From Rhizobiales bacterium Ga0077545 (lineage in GTDB: Bacteria; Pseudomonadota; Alphaproteobacteria; Rhizobiales; Methylopilaceae): a stretch of DNA of 64,000 nucleotides. The stretch is from NCBI GenBank assembly GCA_001464335.1, contig LNEV01000016.1, positions 112,135 through 176,134 on the forward strand, read 5' to 3'. The translations under genes and the position numbers were made by a program. A model generated the notes under the pieces. The model worked only from the letters and a program-made list of their open reading frames with translations. It was not told the origin of the DNA and did not search any database. Position 1 is the first letter of the stretch, and each line of letters begins with the position of its first letter. Shown here piece by piece: positions 46,547 to 57,829 of this stretch.

Positions 46547-48286
46547 TCAGTCTTCCTTGTCCTCGGCGCGCTGCTTGAGCGCTGCGCCGAGAATGTCGCC
46601 GAGCGAGGCACCCGAATCGGACGAGCCGTACTGGGCGATGGCTTCCTTCTCCTGCGCCATTTCCTGCGCCTTGATGGAAAGGCCGATCTTGCCGGTCTTC
46701 TTGTCCGCCGCGGTGACGCGGGCGTCGATCTTCTGGCCGACCGAGAAACGCTCGGGGCGCTGGTCGCCGCGGTCGCGGGCCAGATCCGCGCGGCGGATAT
46801 AGGCCGTCGCGTCGGAGCCCACGATCTGCACTTCGAGGCCCATCTCTTCGACCTTGGTGACTTCGACCGTCACGGTCGCGCCCTTACGGACCTCGCCGCC
46901 ATCGGAAGAGGTCGCGGACGTGACCGGGTTGCCCGAGAGCTGCTTGATGCCGAGCGAGATGCGCTCCTTCTCGACGTCGACGTCGAGAACAACCGCCTTC
47001 ACCATGTCGCCCTTCTTGTAGTCTTCGATGGCGACTTCGCCCGCGCGGCTCCAGTCGAGATCCGACAGGTGGACCATGCCGTCGACATCGCCCTCGAGAC
47101 CCAGGAACAGGCCGAACTCGGTCTTGTTCTTGACCTCGCCCTCGACCTCGGTGCCCGCCTTGAACTTCTCGGCGAAGGCTTCCCAAGGATTCTGCAGGGT
47201 CTGCTTGAGACCGAGCGAGATGCGGCGCTTGGAGCTGTCGACTTCCAGCACCTGCACTTCGACTTCCTGCGACGAGGAGACGATCTTGCCGGGATGGACG
47301 TTCTTCTTGGTCCACGACATTTCGGAGACGTGGATCAGGCCTTCGATGCCCGGCTCCAGCTCGACGAACGCACCGTAATCGGTGATGTTCGTGACGCGGC
47401 CCGACAGGCGCGCATCGACCGGATACTTGGCCTCGATGCCCTCCCACGGATCGGCGAGAAGCTGCTTCATGCCGAGCGAGATGCGGTGGGTCTCGTGGTT
47501 GATCTTGATGATCTTGACCTTGACGGTCTGACCGATGTTCAGAACCTCGGTCGGATGGTTGACGCGGCGCCACGCAATGTCGGTGACGTGCAGCAGGCCG
47601 TCGATGCCGCCAAGATCCACGAACGCACCGTAATCGGTGATGTTCTTGACGACGCCGTCGATGACCTGACCCTCTTCGAGGTTCTGGACCAGTTCCTGAC
47701 GCTGCTCGGCACGCGTCTCTTCCAGCACCGTGCGGCGCGAGACGACGATGTTGCCGCGGCGGCGGTCCATCTTGAGGATCTGGAACGGCTGCGAGATGTT
47801 CATCAGCGGGCCGACATCGCGGACCGGACGGATATCGACCTGGCTGCGCGGCAGGAAGGCCACGGCACCGTCGAGATCGACCGTGTAGCCGCCCTTGACC
47901 TGATTGAAGATGACGCCGTCGACCTTCTCGTTCTTGTTGAAGGCCTCTTCGAGCTTGACCCAGCTCTCTTCGCGGCGCGCCTTGTCGCGGCTGATGACGG
48001 CTTCGCCGAGCGCGTTTTCGATGCGCTCGAGATAGACTTCGACTTCATCGCCGACGTTCAGGCCGTGTTCGCGGCCGTGGCCGCCGAATTCGCGGAGCGC
48101 AACGCGCCCTTCCGTCTTCAGGCCGATATCGACAACCGCAACATCCTTTTCGATGGCGGTGACCCTGCCCTTGATGACCGAGCCTTCGACAAGATCGTGA
48201 TCCTGGAAGCTCTGCTCGAGAAGAGCGGCAAAATCGTCGTGCAGGGCGGATTTGCCTGTGGTGGCGTTAACGGCAGTAGCGTTCAT
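46547..48286 (-). CDS. rpsA: 30S ribosomal protein S1
   Basis: A 579-residue protein with six S1 OB-fold repeats, for example ITDYGAFVDLGGIDGLLHVT and ITDYGAFVELEPGIEGLIHV. The first two are the ribosome-binding type and the rest bind RNA. It recruits structured mRNAs to the 30S subunit. ATG 48286 opens MNATAVNATTGK. The 162-base leader back to cmk may carry autoregulatory structure. Confidence 0.98.
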   Translation of the reverse strand: MNATAVNATTGKSALHDDFAALLEQSFQDHDLVEGSVIKGRVTAIEKDVAVVDIGLKTEGRVALREFGGHGREHGLNVGDEVEVYLERIENALGEAVISRDKARREESWVKLEEAFNKNEKVDGVIFNQVKGGYTVDLDGAVAFLPRSQVDIRPVRDVGPLMNISQPFQILKMDRRRGNIVVSRRTVLEETRAEQRQELVQNLEEGQVIDGVVKNITDYGAFVDLGGIDGLLHVTDIAWRRVNHPTEVLNIGQTVKVKIIKINHETHRISLGMKQLLADPWEGIEAKYPVDARLSGRVTNITDYGAFVELEPGIEGLIHVSEMSWTKKNVHPGKIVSSSQEVEVQVLEVDSSKRRISLGLKQTLQNPWEAFAEKFKAGTEVEGEVKNKTEFGLFLGLEGDVDGMVHLSDLDWSRAGEVAIEDYKKGDMVKAVVLDVDVEKERISLGIKQLSGNPVTSATSSDGGEVRKGATVTVEVTKVEEMGLEVQIVGSDATAYIRRADLARDRGDQRPERFSVGQKIDARVTAADKKTGKIGLSIKAQEMAQEKEAIAQYGSSDSGASLGDILGAALKQRAEDKED

Positions 48287-48448
48287 GTGGTGTCGAGTTC
48301 CTTCAGCACCGGCGGTTCGTGTTGCGTGTACGTCCCGGTTTGCCAAACAAGGGACCGTCTCCTGCGAACAGGACGGCGGGCCGGCGCTCAAAGGCGGATC
48401 GGGACGCGGTTTCAGGTTCCGGAGACGAGATGGGGCTGAATGGAGCCC

Positions 48449-50457
<2,009 letters not shown>

Positions 50458-50563
50458 CTAGCACAGACCGGGCCTTGCCGTCATGCCCCTGCGCGTCTAC
50501 TTGACAGGCCAGAGCGAGCGCGTCAGGAAGCGCCCCAATCTCTTTACATGGATGGTGACGGCC

Positions 50564-50980
50564 GTGGCCAAATCCGAACTTGGAACCAAGCGCGTCTGTC
50601 CGACGACCGGACGCAAATTTTACGACCTCAACAAGGACCCGATCGTCTCCCCCTATACGGGCATGATCGTGCCTGTGGCGGCGCTTGCTGCCGTGAGCCG
50701 TTCGCGCGCCGAACCCAAGGCCAAGGCTGCTGCGGCGGCGGTTGAAACCGAAGAAGTGGCCATCGAGGAAGAAGAAGACGTCGAAATCGTCAGCCTCGAA
50801 GAGGCCGATGAGGACGAGACCGCAACCGGCAAGAAGAGCGCTGCCGGCGACGACGATGTCGACGTCGAGGACGAAATTCCCGATGATGAAGACGACGACA
50901 CGTTCCTCGAAGAGGAGGACGAAGACGTCGACGCGGCGGAATTGCTCGACACCGACCTGCCGAACGACGAAGAGACGTGA
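50564..50980 (+). CDS. TIGR02300 family acidic-tail protein
   Basis: A 138-residue protein with a compact N-terminus, AKSELGTKRVCPTTGRKFYD followed by LNKDPIVSPYTG, which is the family signature, and an 80-residue tail made mostly of Asp and Glu. GTG 50564 gives the standard family start; ATG 50552 would add four residues. The single Cys and the tail suggest a metal- or nucleic-acid-mimicking role, but no function is known. Conserved between aroA and tRNA-Ala. Confidence 0.85.
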   Translation: MAKSELGTKRVCPTTGRKFYDLNKDPIVSPYTGMIVPVAALAAVSRSRAEPKAKAAAAAVETEEVAIEEEEDVEIVSLEEADEDETATGKKSAAGDDDVDVEDEIPDDEDDDTFLEEEDEDVDAAELLDTDLPNDEET

Positions 50981-51034
50981 GGCCAACGACGAAGAGGCTT
51001 GAGGTCCGCGCGCTTTTGTGTTCTTAGAGCCGCG

Positions 51035-51060
51035 TCCCGGCGCTCGCGCCGGGATTTGTT
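51035..51060 (+). terminator. Terminator between the TIGR02300 gene and tRNA-Ala
   Basis: An 8-bp stem TCCCGGCG / CGCCGGGA with a CTCG loop and TTTGTTT after it. Confidence 0.8.
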
Positions 51061-51092
51061 TCCCTCGGCCACCCAAAGCCGAGGCAGAATGT

Positions 51093-51168
<76 letters not shown>

Positions 51169-51266
51169 ATTCTCAAAATAAATTCAGCAAGCTCGCTGTT
51201 GATGCCGCAAAGCGCATGTGCTCCTGAGCCGCTTGCACCTCACGGGGTGCGGACACATCGCCTGCC

Positions 51267-51509
51267 CTAACGCTGCGTCTGAAAGACGTGCGCCACTCCT
51301 TGTGCCGCGATGATGTGCTGCTCCTCGCCGTCGGTCGCCTGTACGCGCAGCATCACGCCGCCGTCGAACCGGGACACCGCGAGGATGTGATCGCCCCGGA
51401 AGTTCCGCGGCTCGCGCGCGCCGGCGAACAGGATGCTGATCACCGCCTTCTTGTTTTTCGCATCCGCAAAGGCGGCTTCCAGAGCGTCCGTCAGGTTCAT
51501 CTCGGCCAT
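51267..51509 (-). CDS. Small conserved-type protein of unknown function (80 residues)
   Basis: An 80-residue cytoplasmic protein beginning MAEMNLTDALEAAFADAKNK. Alternating hydrophobic strands (AVISILFAGA, ILAVSRFDGGVMLRVQA, QHIIAAQGVAHVF) suggest a small beta-barrel or Sm-like fold. I do not recognise a family name. It lies upstream of nothing on its strand; the lipid-A-N-domain gene that precedes it on the minus strand is 20 bases away. Confidence 0.6.
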   Translation of the reverse strand: MAEMNLTDALEAAFADAKNKKAVISILFAGAREPRNFRGDHILAVSRFDGGVMLRVQATDGEEQHIIAAQGVAHVFQTQR

Positions 51510-51529
51510 GGAGCGCTCTCCGTGTGCGC

Positions 51530-51850
51530 CTATTCAGCGGCCGCCTGTTTCGCGAGCCGCGCCGTGCGCAGGAAATAGATGTTGCGGGCATAGATCACGA
51601 GGCCGAACGCCTGCCCGAGGATGAAGACGGGATCGGCGCGGTGAATCGCATAGGCGAGCAGCATCGTGCCTCCGCCGAGCGAGAAATACCAGAACAGGTC
51701 CGGAACGACGGACCGGCGGACGCGTTCGGACGCAATCCACTGGACCAGAAAACGCGCGGAAAACATCGCCTGCGCGCTGAAGCCGATAACGAGCCACAAG
51801 GTCTCGATCTCGCCGAGCGCCGCGAAGAAACGGGACAGAATATCGCTCAT
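51530..51850 (-). CDS. Lipid A biosynthesis N-terminal domain (LAB_N) membrane protein
   Basis: A 106-residue protein with three membrane helices and the motif FSARFLVQWIASE, followed by VPDLFWYFSLGGG and DPVFILGQAFGLVIYARNIY, the LAB_N signature. Its ATG overlaps the glycosyltransferase stop by 4 bases, so the two act together, probably in lipid-linked sugar or lipid A modification. Confidence 0.88.
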   Translation of the reverse strand: MSDILSRFFAALGEIETLWLVIGFSAQAMFSARFLVQWIASERVRRSVVPDLFWYFSLGGGTMLLAYAIHRADPVFILGQAFGLVIYARNIYFLRTARLAKQAAAE

Positions 51851-52563
51851 GAGGACTGTTCCTCGTAGGTGACCGGGCGTGCCCGGCGCAGAAGCCAGGC
51901 GACGCCGACAAGATCGAAAATGCCGACAAGCGCGCGCTGAAGATTCGTGTAGTTCGAGCTTCCGTGCGAACGGGCGCGATCCGAGACCGGAAGATAAAGC
52001 CCTGTGCAGCCATTGGCGCGCATCAGGGCCGGCAGATAGCGGTGCTGGCCGTGGAAGAACGGCAGCCCGAGATAGACATCGCGCGGAAACACTTTCAGCC
52101 CGCAACCCGTGTCCGGACAATCATCGCGCAGCGCCGCGATGCGGATCGCGTTCGCCGCCTTCGATGCCCAGCGCTTCGACAGCGTGTCCCGCCGCTTCGT
52201 CCGATGCCCGCCGACAAGATGCGGCCCCGAAAAGGAAAAAGCCGCGACCAGTTGCGGAATGTCGGCCGGCGGATTCTGGCCGTCGCCGTCAAGCGTCGCG
52301 ATGACCGGAAACCGCGCCTGCTCCACCCCGCTGCGCACCGCGCGGCTCTGGCCGGATTTGCGCGCGTGGCGGATGAGACGAAGGCGAGGCTGCGTGGCTT
52401 GCAGAGCCTTTATCTCGGCGGCCGTCGCGTCGATGGATGCGTCGTCGACCACGATGACCTCGCCGATCATCGCATCCGGCACGACCTCGAAAATCTCGGT
52501 CACGAGATTCGCGATGTTCCCCGCCTCGTTGTGTGCCGGGATGACGATCGAAACGGAATGCAT
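51847..52563 (-). CDS. Family 2 glycosyltransferase, dolichol-phosphate-mannose-synthase-like
   Basis: A 238-residue GT-A enzyme. It begins VSIVIPAHNEAGNIANLV, has EVIVVDDASIDAT, then LDGDGQNPPADIP as the metal-binding DxD region. The C-terminus has SHGSSNYTNLQRALVGIFDL and one hydrophobic segment. Such enzymes load a sugar on a polyprenyl phosphate; the coupled LAB_N gene suggests lipid A or surface-glycan decoration. The start at 52563 is the conserved one. Confidence 0.86.
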   Translation of the reverse strand: MHSVSIVIPAHNEAGNIANLVTEIFEVVPDAMIGEVIVVDDASIDATAAEIKALQATQPRLRLIRHARKSGQSRAVRSGVEQARFPVIATLDGDGQNPPADIPQLVAAFSFSGPHLVGGHRTKRRDTLSKRWASKAANAIRIAALRDDCPDTGCGLKVFPRDVYLGLPFFHGQHRYLPALMRANGCTGLYLPVSDRARSHGSSNYTNLQRALVGIFDLVGVAWLLRRARPVTYEEQSS

Positions 52564-52795
52564 CGCGTTCTGGAACCGCACTGTGCCGCAAGAGCGAGAG
52601 CCGACGCGCAAACGCCGCCGGGCCGCCGGAAACGGCGTCGCGCTTGCATTAGATCGGAACCGGGTGTGGGGCAATTCGCCAGGAGGCGAGGCGGGCCGTG
52701 TTTTGCCGGGGCGCGACTTTCAAGCCACGCCGGGCATGTCTTCCGGAAGGCAGGGTGCGGCTCCCCGACGGGGCGCCGCACCCTTGCAGACCTTT

Positions 52796-53299
52796 TTAGG
52801 CTGCGCGCTTGTTCAGCTTGCGCTCGGCAAGTGTCGAAAGCGCCTTGTCGGTCTTGATCTCTTCGGCAAGATTGAGCTCGAGCGGCTTGACCAGATGGTC
52901 GTAGCCCAGCTCCTTCGCCCATGCGATGAGCGTGCCGTAGCGCGTGATTTCATAATGTTCGACGGCCTGCGCGGAGGCGAGAAGCGCCGCATCGAGGACA
53001 TGTTTGTCGGCGATGTCGGCGGCGATGTGGTTGGCTTCCTTGATGATGCCGTCGATGGCCGGGCAATTCACGCCCGTCGCGTTCTGGTCATACGCGGCAA
53101 ACACTTCTTCGAGGCGCGTGATCTGCCCGCGCGTTTCCTGAAGGTGCTTTTCGAAACCGGCGACGAGCTCGCGCGCGGTCGCCTTCTCGATCATTTTCGG
53201 CAGCGCCTTTTCGATCTGCTGCTCGGCGTAATAGACGTCCTGAAGGGTGTGCAGGAAGAGATCGTCCATCGTCTTGATGTCTTTGGAAAAAAGTCCCAT
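52796..53299 (-). CDS. DUF892 (YciF/YciE-type) ferritin-like protein
   Basis: A 167-residue helical bundle. LFLHTLQDVYYAEQQIEKAL and EKHLQETRGQITRLEEVF carry the Glu and His residues of a di-iron site, and AVEHYEITRYGTLIAWAKEL the second pair. ATG 53299 follows AGGAG. These proteins appear in general stress and desiccation regulons. A GC hairpin at 52753-52783 lies just past the stop; 52564-52795 is otherwise empty. Confidence 0.88.
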   Translation of the reverse strand: MGLFSKDIKTMDDLFLHTLQDVYYAEQQIEKALPKMIEKATARELVAGFEKHLQETRGQITRLEEVFAAYDQNATGVNCPAIDGIIKEANHIAADIADKHVLDAALLASAQAVEHYEITRYGTLIAWAKELGYDHLVKPLELNLAEEIKTDKALSTLAERKLNKRAA

Positions 53300-53466
53300 C
53301 GGTGTCTCCTGGTGCAGGCCCTCCCGCCCCTTCCGACAGGACAACAGGTGATCGGAAGGTTCGTTCCCATTGGCACACGCCCGCGCCCGCACCCGCAGAC
53401 TTGCGGCGGCCCCCAAAGCACCCATATCAGGCAGGCAACGAGATGCCCTTGGGGGGTCTTGGCGCA

Positions 53467-53487
53467 AAGCCGCTTCATGGAGGGCTT
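53467..53487 (+). promoter_or_regulatory. ROSE-like RNA thermometer hairpin before hsp20
   Basis: The last leader hairpin pairs AAGCC and CTT with GAG and GGCTT around a CATG loop and leaves one G bulged, so the ribosome site GGAGGG is fully paired. The segment GCTTCATGGAGGGC resembles the 3' hairpin of ROSE elements of rhizobial small heat-shock genes. More stems precede it from about 53390. Proposed from sequence only. Confidence 0.42.
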
Positions 53488-53492
53488 GAACG

Positions 53493-53918
53493 TTGACACG
53501 CCTGAACCCGCTTTCGAGCCCGCTTCTGCTGGGCTTCGACCAGATCGAGCGCACGCTCGAACGGATTGCCAAGAGCGGCGACGGCTACCCTCCCTACAAT
53601 GTCGAGCGGCTTGCTGCCGCAGATGGTGAACCGGAACGCCTCCGGATCACTTTAGCGGTGGCGGGCTTCACAAGTGAGCAGCTTGGCGTGACTCTTGAAG
53701 AAGGAAAACTCGTGATTCGCGGGCGTCAAATGGACGATGGAAGCCGTATCTATCTCCACAGAGGCATCGCGGCGCGCCAGTTCCAGCGCGTGTTCGTGCT
53801 GGCCGAGGGCATGGAGGTGGCATCCGCCGACCTGTCCCACGGCCTTCTGACCGTCGATCTCATCCGGCCGCAGGCGGAACCCGCGGTACGCAAGATCGAC
53901 ATTGTGGCCCGCGGTTAA
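53493..53918 (+). CDS. Hsp20/alpha-crystallin small heat-shock protein
   Basis: A 141-residue sHsp. It opens MTRLNPLSSPLLLGFDQIER, has the core PPYNVERL through LRITLAVAGF, and the class A type end LLTVDLIRP with a C-terminal IxI-like KIDIV. It holds unfolded proteins for refolding. The start is TTG 53493 with GGAGGG 8 bases before it. Followed 21 bases later by a DUF1150 gene, a conserved alphaproteobacterial pair. Confidence 0.9.
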   Translation: MTRLNPLSSPLLLGFDQIERTLERIAKSGDGYPPYNVERLAAADGEPERLRITLAVAGFTSEQLGVTLEEGKLVIRGRQMDDGSRIYLHRGIAARQFQRVFVLAEGMEVASADLSHGLLTVDLIRPQAEPAVRKIDIVARG

Positions 53919-53939
53919 CGGGCCAGAGAGGTGAGTAGC

Positions 53940-54212
53940 ATGATCGAGAAAACAGACTACGTCCTGAGTGCGGAGCGGGTCATGACCGCCGATGAGCTTG
54001 CCGGCCTCGGTGACGGCAAGATCGCCTACGTCAAGACCATGCAGTCCGAGGAGATCAACCGCCTGTTTCCGCAGGCTCCCGATCTGACGCCCGGTCTCGA
54101 ACTTTTCGCCCTGCTCGGCGCGGACGGCACGCCGATCATGCTGACGGATTCCCGGGAAGCCGCCTTCGCAAATGCGTGGGAGAACGAGCTGGAGACGGTC
54201 AGCCTGCACTGA
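53940..54212 (+). CDS. DUF1150 family protein
   Basis: A 90-residue protein: ELAGLGDGKIAYVKTMQSEE then FALLGADGTPIMLTDSREAA, the DUF1150 signature. ATG 53940 is used; a GTG three codons before overlaps the ribosome site AGAGAGGTGAG. The steady link to Hsp20 suggests a role in heat-shock physiology, but none is established. Confidence 0.88.
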   Translation: MIEKTDYVLSAERVMTADELAGLGDGKIAYVKTMQSEEINRLFPQAPDLTPGLELFALLGADGTPIMLTDSREAAFANAWENELETVSLH

Positions 54213-54248
54213 CGGCTCGCCGCCAGAAGTGCGTACCGATAAATCGCG

Positions 54249-54281
54249 CCGTCACGCCGTTTTCTTGATCGGGCGTGACGG
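54249..54281. terminator. Possible bidirectional terminator between DUF1150 and hrcA
   Basis: Perfect 10-bp arms CCGTCACGCC / GGCGTGACGG around a 13-base loop that is T-rich, between convergent genes. No T-run follows the stem. Confidence 0.45.
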
Positions 54282-54363
54282 GCAATTGTTCCGGCTGCCG
54301 AGGCAGGGACAAAGCGGACAGGCCGAGGCCTGTTCGCCACAGGCAACGCCCTCATGCGGCGAA

Positions 54364-55446
54364 TCAGCCTTCGCCGAGCAGACGCCCCACCACTTTCGCT
54401 GTGTAATCCACCATCGGCACGACGCGCGCATAATTGAGGCGTGTCGGGCCGATGACGCCGACAACGCCGACGATGTTCTGGCGACCGTCGCGGAAGGGAG
54501 CCGCGATCATCGACGAGCCGGACAGCGAGAACAATTTGTTCTCCGAGCCGATGAAGATACGTACGCCATCGGCTTTTTCGGCACGGCCGAGAAGCTCGAT
54601 GACTTCCTTCTTGCCTTCGAGATCTCCGAGCAGAAGCCGCACGCGCTCGAGATCCTCGATGGCCTTCAGATCCTCAAGAAGATTGGCCTGACCGCGCACG
54701 ATGAGCCGCCGCTCGACGCCCTCGCCCGCGCCCCAGCTCGCCAGCCCCGCCTCGACAAGATTGATCGTCAGCGTGTCCAGCTCCGCACGCGCCGTTTCCC
54801 GGGCGCGCTCGATGTGCGCACGCACTTCTTCGAGGGTACGGCCGCGGATGTGCGCGTTCAGGAAATTCGTGGCCTCGACGAGCGCGGACGCCGGAAGGCC
54901 CAGCGGCAGCGGAAGGATGCGGTTCTCGACCGAGCCGTCCTCGCCGACGAGGACGACCAGCGCCCGCTGGGGTTCGAGCTGAACGAATTCGATGTGCTTC
55001 AGCCGCGCGTCCTGCTTGGACGTCACGACGACACCCGCGCCGCGCGACAGGCCCGACAGAAGCTGCGAGGCCTGGCCCAGCACGTCCTCGAAGGAGCGGC
55101 CGACCCCGGCTCCGGCGACCTTCGCCTCGATGTTGCGGCGCTCGTCTTCGGACACTTCGCCGACTTCCAGCATGGCATCGACGAAGAAGCGCAACCCCAG
55201 TTCGGTCGGCAGGCGGCCTGCCGAGGTGTGGGGCGCATGGATCAGGCCGAGCATTTCCAGATCGGACATCACATTGCGCACGGAGGCCGGCGACAGCGGC
55301 GCCGAAAGGAATTTGGAAATGTTGCGCGAGCCGACGGGCTCGCCCGTCGTCAGATAGGAATCGACGATCTGCCGGAAAATTTCGCGCGAGCGCTGATTGA
55401 GTTGCGGGAGGCCGAAGCCCGCATCCGGAGGGGGAACACGATCCAT
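54364..55446 (-). CDS. hrcA: Heat-inducible transcription repressor HrcA
   Basis: A 360-residue repressor of groESL-type operons. The N-terminal winged helix reads [20 protein letters not shown] and [11 protein letters not shown], and [20 protein letters not shown] is the diagnostic HrcA block; the GAF-like and dimerisation parts are full length. The start [11 protein letters not shown] at 55446 is likely but has GGGAG only 2 bases away. No CIRCE element was seen near any gene in the window. grpE, its usual neighbour, is not adjacent here. Confidence 0.95.
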   Translation of the reverse strand: MDRVPPPDAGFGLPQLNQRSREIFRQIVDSYLTTGEPVGSRNISKFLSAPLSPASVRNVMSDLEMLGLIHAPHTSAGRLPTELGLRFFVDAMLEVGEVSEDERRNIEAKVAGAGVGRSFEDVLGQASQLLSGLSRGAGVVVTSKQDARLKHIEFVQLEPQRALVVLVGEDGSVENRILPLPLGLPASALVEATNFLNAHIRGRTLEEVRAHIERARETARAELDTLTINLVEAGLASWGAGEGVERRLIVRGQANLLEDLKAIEDLERVRLLLGDLEGKKEVIELLGRAEKADGVRIFIGSENKLFSLSGSSMIAAPFRDGRQNIVGVVGVIGPTRLNYARVVPMVDYTAKVVGRLLGEG

Positions 55447-55598
55447 ATCTCCCGGAATGTCATGCGGACAGGGCTTGCGATCAAGTGCTCTCGACGTGGT
55501 TGTACCCGGCAACAGAGCGTGGCAGGTTCGACTAAAGTCGCCGGGGGGCGAAATTGCAGGGCAATCGCCGAAGGGCGGGCGTCCGGGGTGGGGTCCAG

Positions 55599-56615
55599 GT
55601 GCGGTTTTGCCGCGCCCGCTTGGTCACGGGCATCCTTCTTGTGTTTGTCCTGGCCGCGGCCGGCGTGCCCGCGAGTGCGCAGGACATGCGCTTTTTCCGG
55701 ATCGGGACCGGCGACACCGGTGGGACCTATTATCCAATCGGCGGCCTGATCGCCAACGCCATCTCGGCGCCTCCGGGAAGCCGGCCTTGCGAGCTTGGCG
55801 GCGCTTGCGGCGTCAAGGGGCTGGTGGCCGTGGCGGTGGCAACCCACGGCTCGGTGTCCAACATCCGGGATCTTCAGAACGGGCGGCTGGAAGCGGCCTT
55901 TCTGCAGAGCGACGTTGCCTTCTGGGGCTATTCCGGAACCGGCATTTTCAACGGTCAGCCGCCCGCGCCGGAACTCAGGGTCATCGCCTATCTCTACCCG
56001 GAGACGGTCCACCTTGTCGTCCGCAGGGATTCCGGCATTTCGGGCATCCCGGACCTCAAGGGCAAAAAGGTCTCCCTCAACGAAATCGCATCGGGCACCC
56101 TCGCCGACGCCCGGCTCGTCCTGGGCGCGTTCGGCCTGACCGAGCGCGACATCACGCCCTTCTATCTCCGGCCCTCGGTGGCGGGAGCAAAGCTTGCCGC
56201 CGGAGAGATCGACGCCTTCTTCTTCGTCGGCGGCGCGCCGGTCGAGGCCATCGCCGCGCTCGCGGAAACGACCGCAATTGCCCTTGTGCCGATCGCCGGG
56301 GCGACCGCCGAGCGTGCCCTGACCCGCTATTCGTTCTTTTCCTTCGACGAGATCCCGGCGGGCACCTATCCCGGCGTCGGCGCGACGGCGACGATGAGTG
56401 TCGGAGCCATGCTCGTCACCAGCGCGGCACAGAGCGAGGAACTGATCTTCGACATCACCGCAGCCCTGTGGAACGCCAACACCCGCAAGCAACTCGACCG
56501 CGTGCACACCAAAGGCCGTCTGATCCGGGCTGAGAACGCCCTCAAGGGACTGGCGATCCCCCTGCACCCCGGCGCGGAACGCTATTACCGCAAGGCCGGA
56601 CTGCTGGCGCAATAG
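55599..56615 (+). CDS. TAXI family TRAP transporter solute-binding protein (first copy)
   Basis: A 338-residue periplasmic receptor. A signal peptide (to about residue 29, VPASA) precedes [20 protein letters not shown], the TAXI signature. CELGGACGV holds a cysteine pair; the segments [16 protein letters not shown] and [11 protein letters not shown] complete the ligand fold. GTG 55599 gives the best signal peptide; TTG 55554 is the longest option. It is paralogous to the next gene and shares its layout closely. TAXI receptors bind glutamate or other carboxylates; ligand unknown here. Confidence 0.88.
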   Translation: MRFCRARLVTGILLVFVLAAAGVPASAQDMRFFRIGTGDTGGTYYPIGGLIANAISAPPGSRPCELGGACGVKGLVAVAVATHGSVSNIRDLQNGRLEAAFLQSDVAFWGYSGTGIFNGQPPAPELRVIAYLYPETVHLVVRRDSGISGIPDLKGKKVSLNEIASGTLADARLVLGAFGLTERDITPFYLRPSVAGAKLAAGEIDAFFFVGGAPVEAIAALAETTAIALVPIAGATAERALTRYSFFSFDEIPAGTYPGVGATATMSVGAMLVTSAAQSEELIFDITAALWNANTRKQLDRVHTKGRLIRAENALKGLAIPLHPGAERYYRKAGLLAQ

Positions 56616-56741
56616 CCCGCCCAATGCAACCTGTCTGAATGGATCACCCTCAAAGGCTTGCCAGAACAGGACAGGCACGCAAACATTCCCCGCTGGCCTA
56701 AAAGAAAGCACTGCCGGAACGGCAGACAGGAAGGAAAAAAA

Positions 56742-57749
56742 ATGAACTTCGGATTTCGACGCCTCGCCCTTGGGGCCGCCGCACTCGCAATGGCCGCCTC
56801 CGGGACCGTCCTCGCGCAGGACATGTCCTTCTTCCGCATCGGAACAGGCGGCACCGCCGGTACGTATTTCCCCATCGGTGGCCTCATCGCCAACACGATC
56901 TCCAGCCCTCCGGGCTCGCGCGCGTGCGCCGAGGGCGGATCGTGCGGCGTTCCCGGCCTGATCGCGACGGCAGTGGCCTCCAACGGGTCGGTCGCAAACA
57001 TCAACGGCATCGTCTCGGGCTCGCTCGAAGCCGGTTTCAGCCAGTCCGACGTGGCCTATTGGGCTTCGACCGGCACGGGCGTGTGGGACGGCAAGCCGAA
57101 GGTCGACAATCTGCGCGCCATCGCCAATCTTTACCCCGAGACCATACACATCGTCGCCCGCAAGGGTTCGGGCATCAAGTCGCCGGCCGACCTGAAGGGC
57201 AAGCGGGTGTCGCTGGACGAGCCGGGTTCGGGCACACTCATCGACGCCAAGATCATTCTCGAAGGCTATGGGCTGACCGAGAAGGACATCACACCGGAAT
57301 ACCTGAAGCCGAACGCGGCGGGAGACCGGCTGCGTGACGGTGCGCTCGATGCGTTCTTCTTCGTCGGCGGCTCGCCGGTCGGCGCGATCGTGGAGCTTGC
57401 GTCCTCGGTTGGCGCCGAGCTCGTGCCGATTACGGGCCCCGAAGCCGAAGCGATCCTGAAGAAGTACCAATTCTTCGCAAAGGACACGATCCCGGAAAAC
57501 ACCTATTCCGGCATCCCGATGGTTCCGACCCTGTCGGTGAATGCGGTGCTCGTGACGAGTACGAAGCAGACCGACGATCAGGTCTATGCGATCACCAAGG
57601 CGCTGTGGAACGACAACAGCCGCAAGCTGTTCGATGCGGGTCACGCCAAGGGCAAGCAGATGCGGCTTGAAACCGCTACCGACGGCCTGGGCGCGCCGCT
57701 GCATCCGGGCGCCGAGAAGTTCTATCGCGAAGCCGGCGTCCTGAAGTAA
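56742..57749 (+). CDS. TAXI family TRAP transporter solute-binding protein (second copy)
   Basis: A 335-residue receptor with a clear signal peptide (MNFGFRRLALGAAALAMAAS, cut after VLA). SFFRIGTGGTAGTYFPIGG and CAEGGSCGVPGL parallel the upstream copy, and the C-terminus LGAPLHPGAEKFYREAG matches too. ATG 56742 follows AGGAAGGA. The pair probably arose by tandem duplication and diverged, which may widen substrate range for the one permease downstream. Confidence 0.92.
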   Translation: MNFGFRRLALGAAALAMAASGTVLAQDMSFFRIGTGGTAGTYFPIGGLIANTISSPPGSRACAEGGSCGVPGLIATAVASNGSVANINGIVSGSLEAGFSQSDVAYWASTGTGVWDGKPKVDNLRAIANLYPETIHIVARKGSGIKSPADLKGKRVSLDEPGSGTLIDAKIILEGYGLTEKDITPEYLKPNAAGDRLRDGALDAFFFVGGSPVGAIVELASSVGAELVPITGPEAEAILKKYQFFAKDTIPENTYSGIPMVPTLSVNAVLVTSTKQTDDQVYAITKALWNDNSRKLFDAGHAKGKQMRLETATDGLGAPLHPGAEKFYREAGVLK

Positions 57750-57775
57750 TACTGGACCGAACGTAACGACAGCGC

Positions 57776-57798
57776 GCTCCCCGGCACGTCCGGGGAGC
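57776..57798 (+). terminator. Hairpin between TAXI receptor and permease genes
   Basis: A perfect 9-bp stem GCTCCCCGG / CCGGGGAGC with loop CACGT and no T-run. Such hairpins often lower downstream permease expression or stabilise the receptor message. Confidence 0.6.
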
Positions 57799-57829
57799 CC
57801 TCCGCCAAGAAGAACAACAGGTCCGCGCC

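Noticed and set aside
46112..48439. A 775-codon open frame on the plus strand opposite rpsA
   Set aside because: The S1 repeats on the other strand are unambiguous; the frame is a codon-bias artefact.
53300..55446. CIRCE element for HrcA control of hsp20
   Set aside because: No TTAGCACTC-N9-GAGTGCTAA type inverted repeat was found in the gap or near hrcA.
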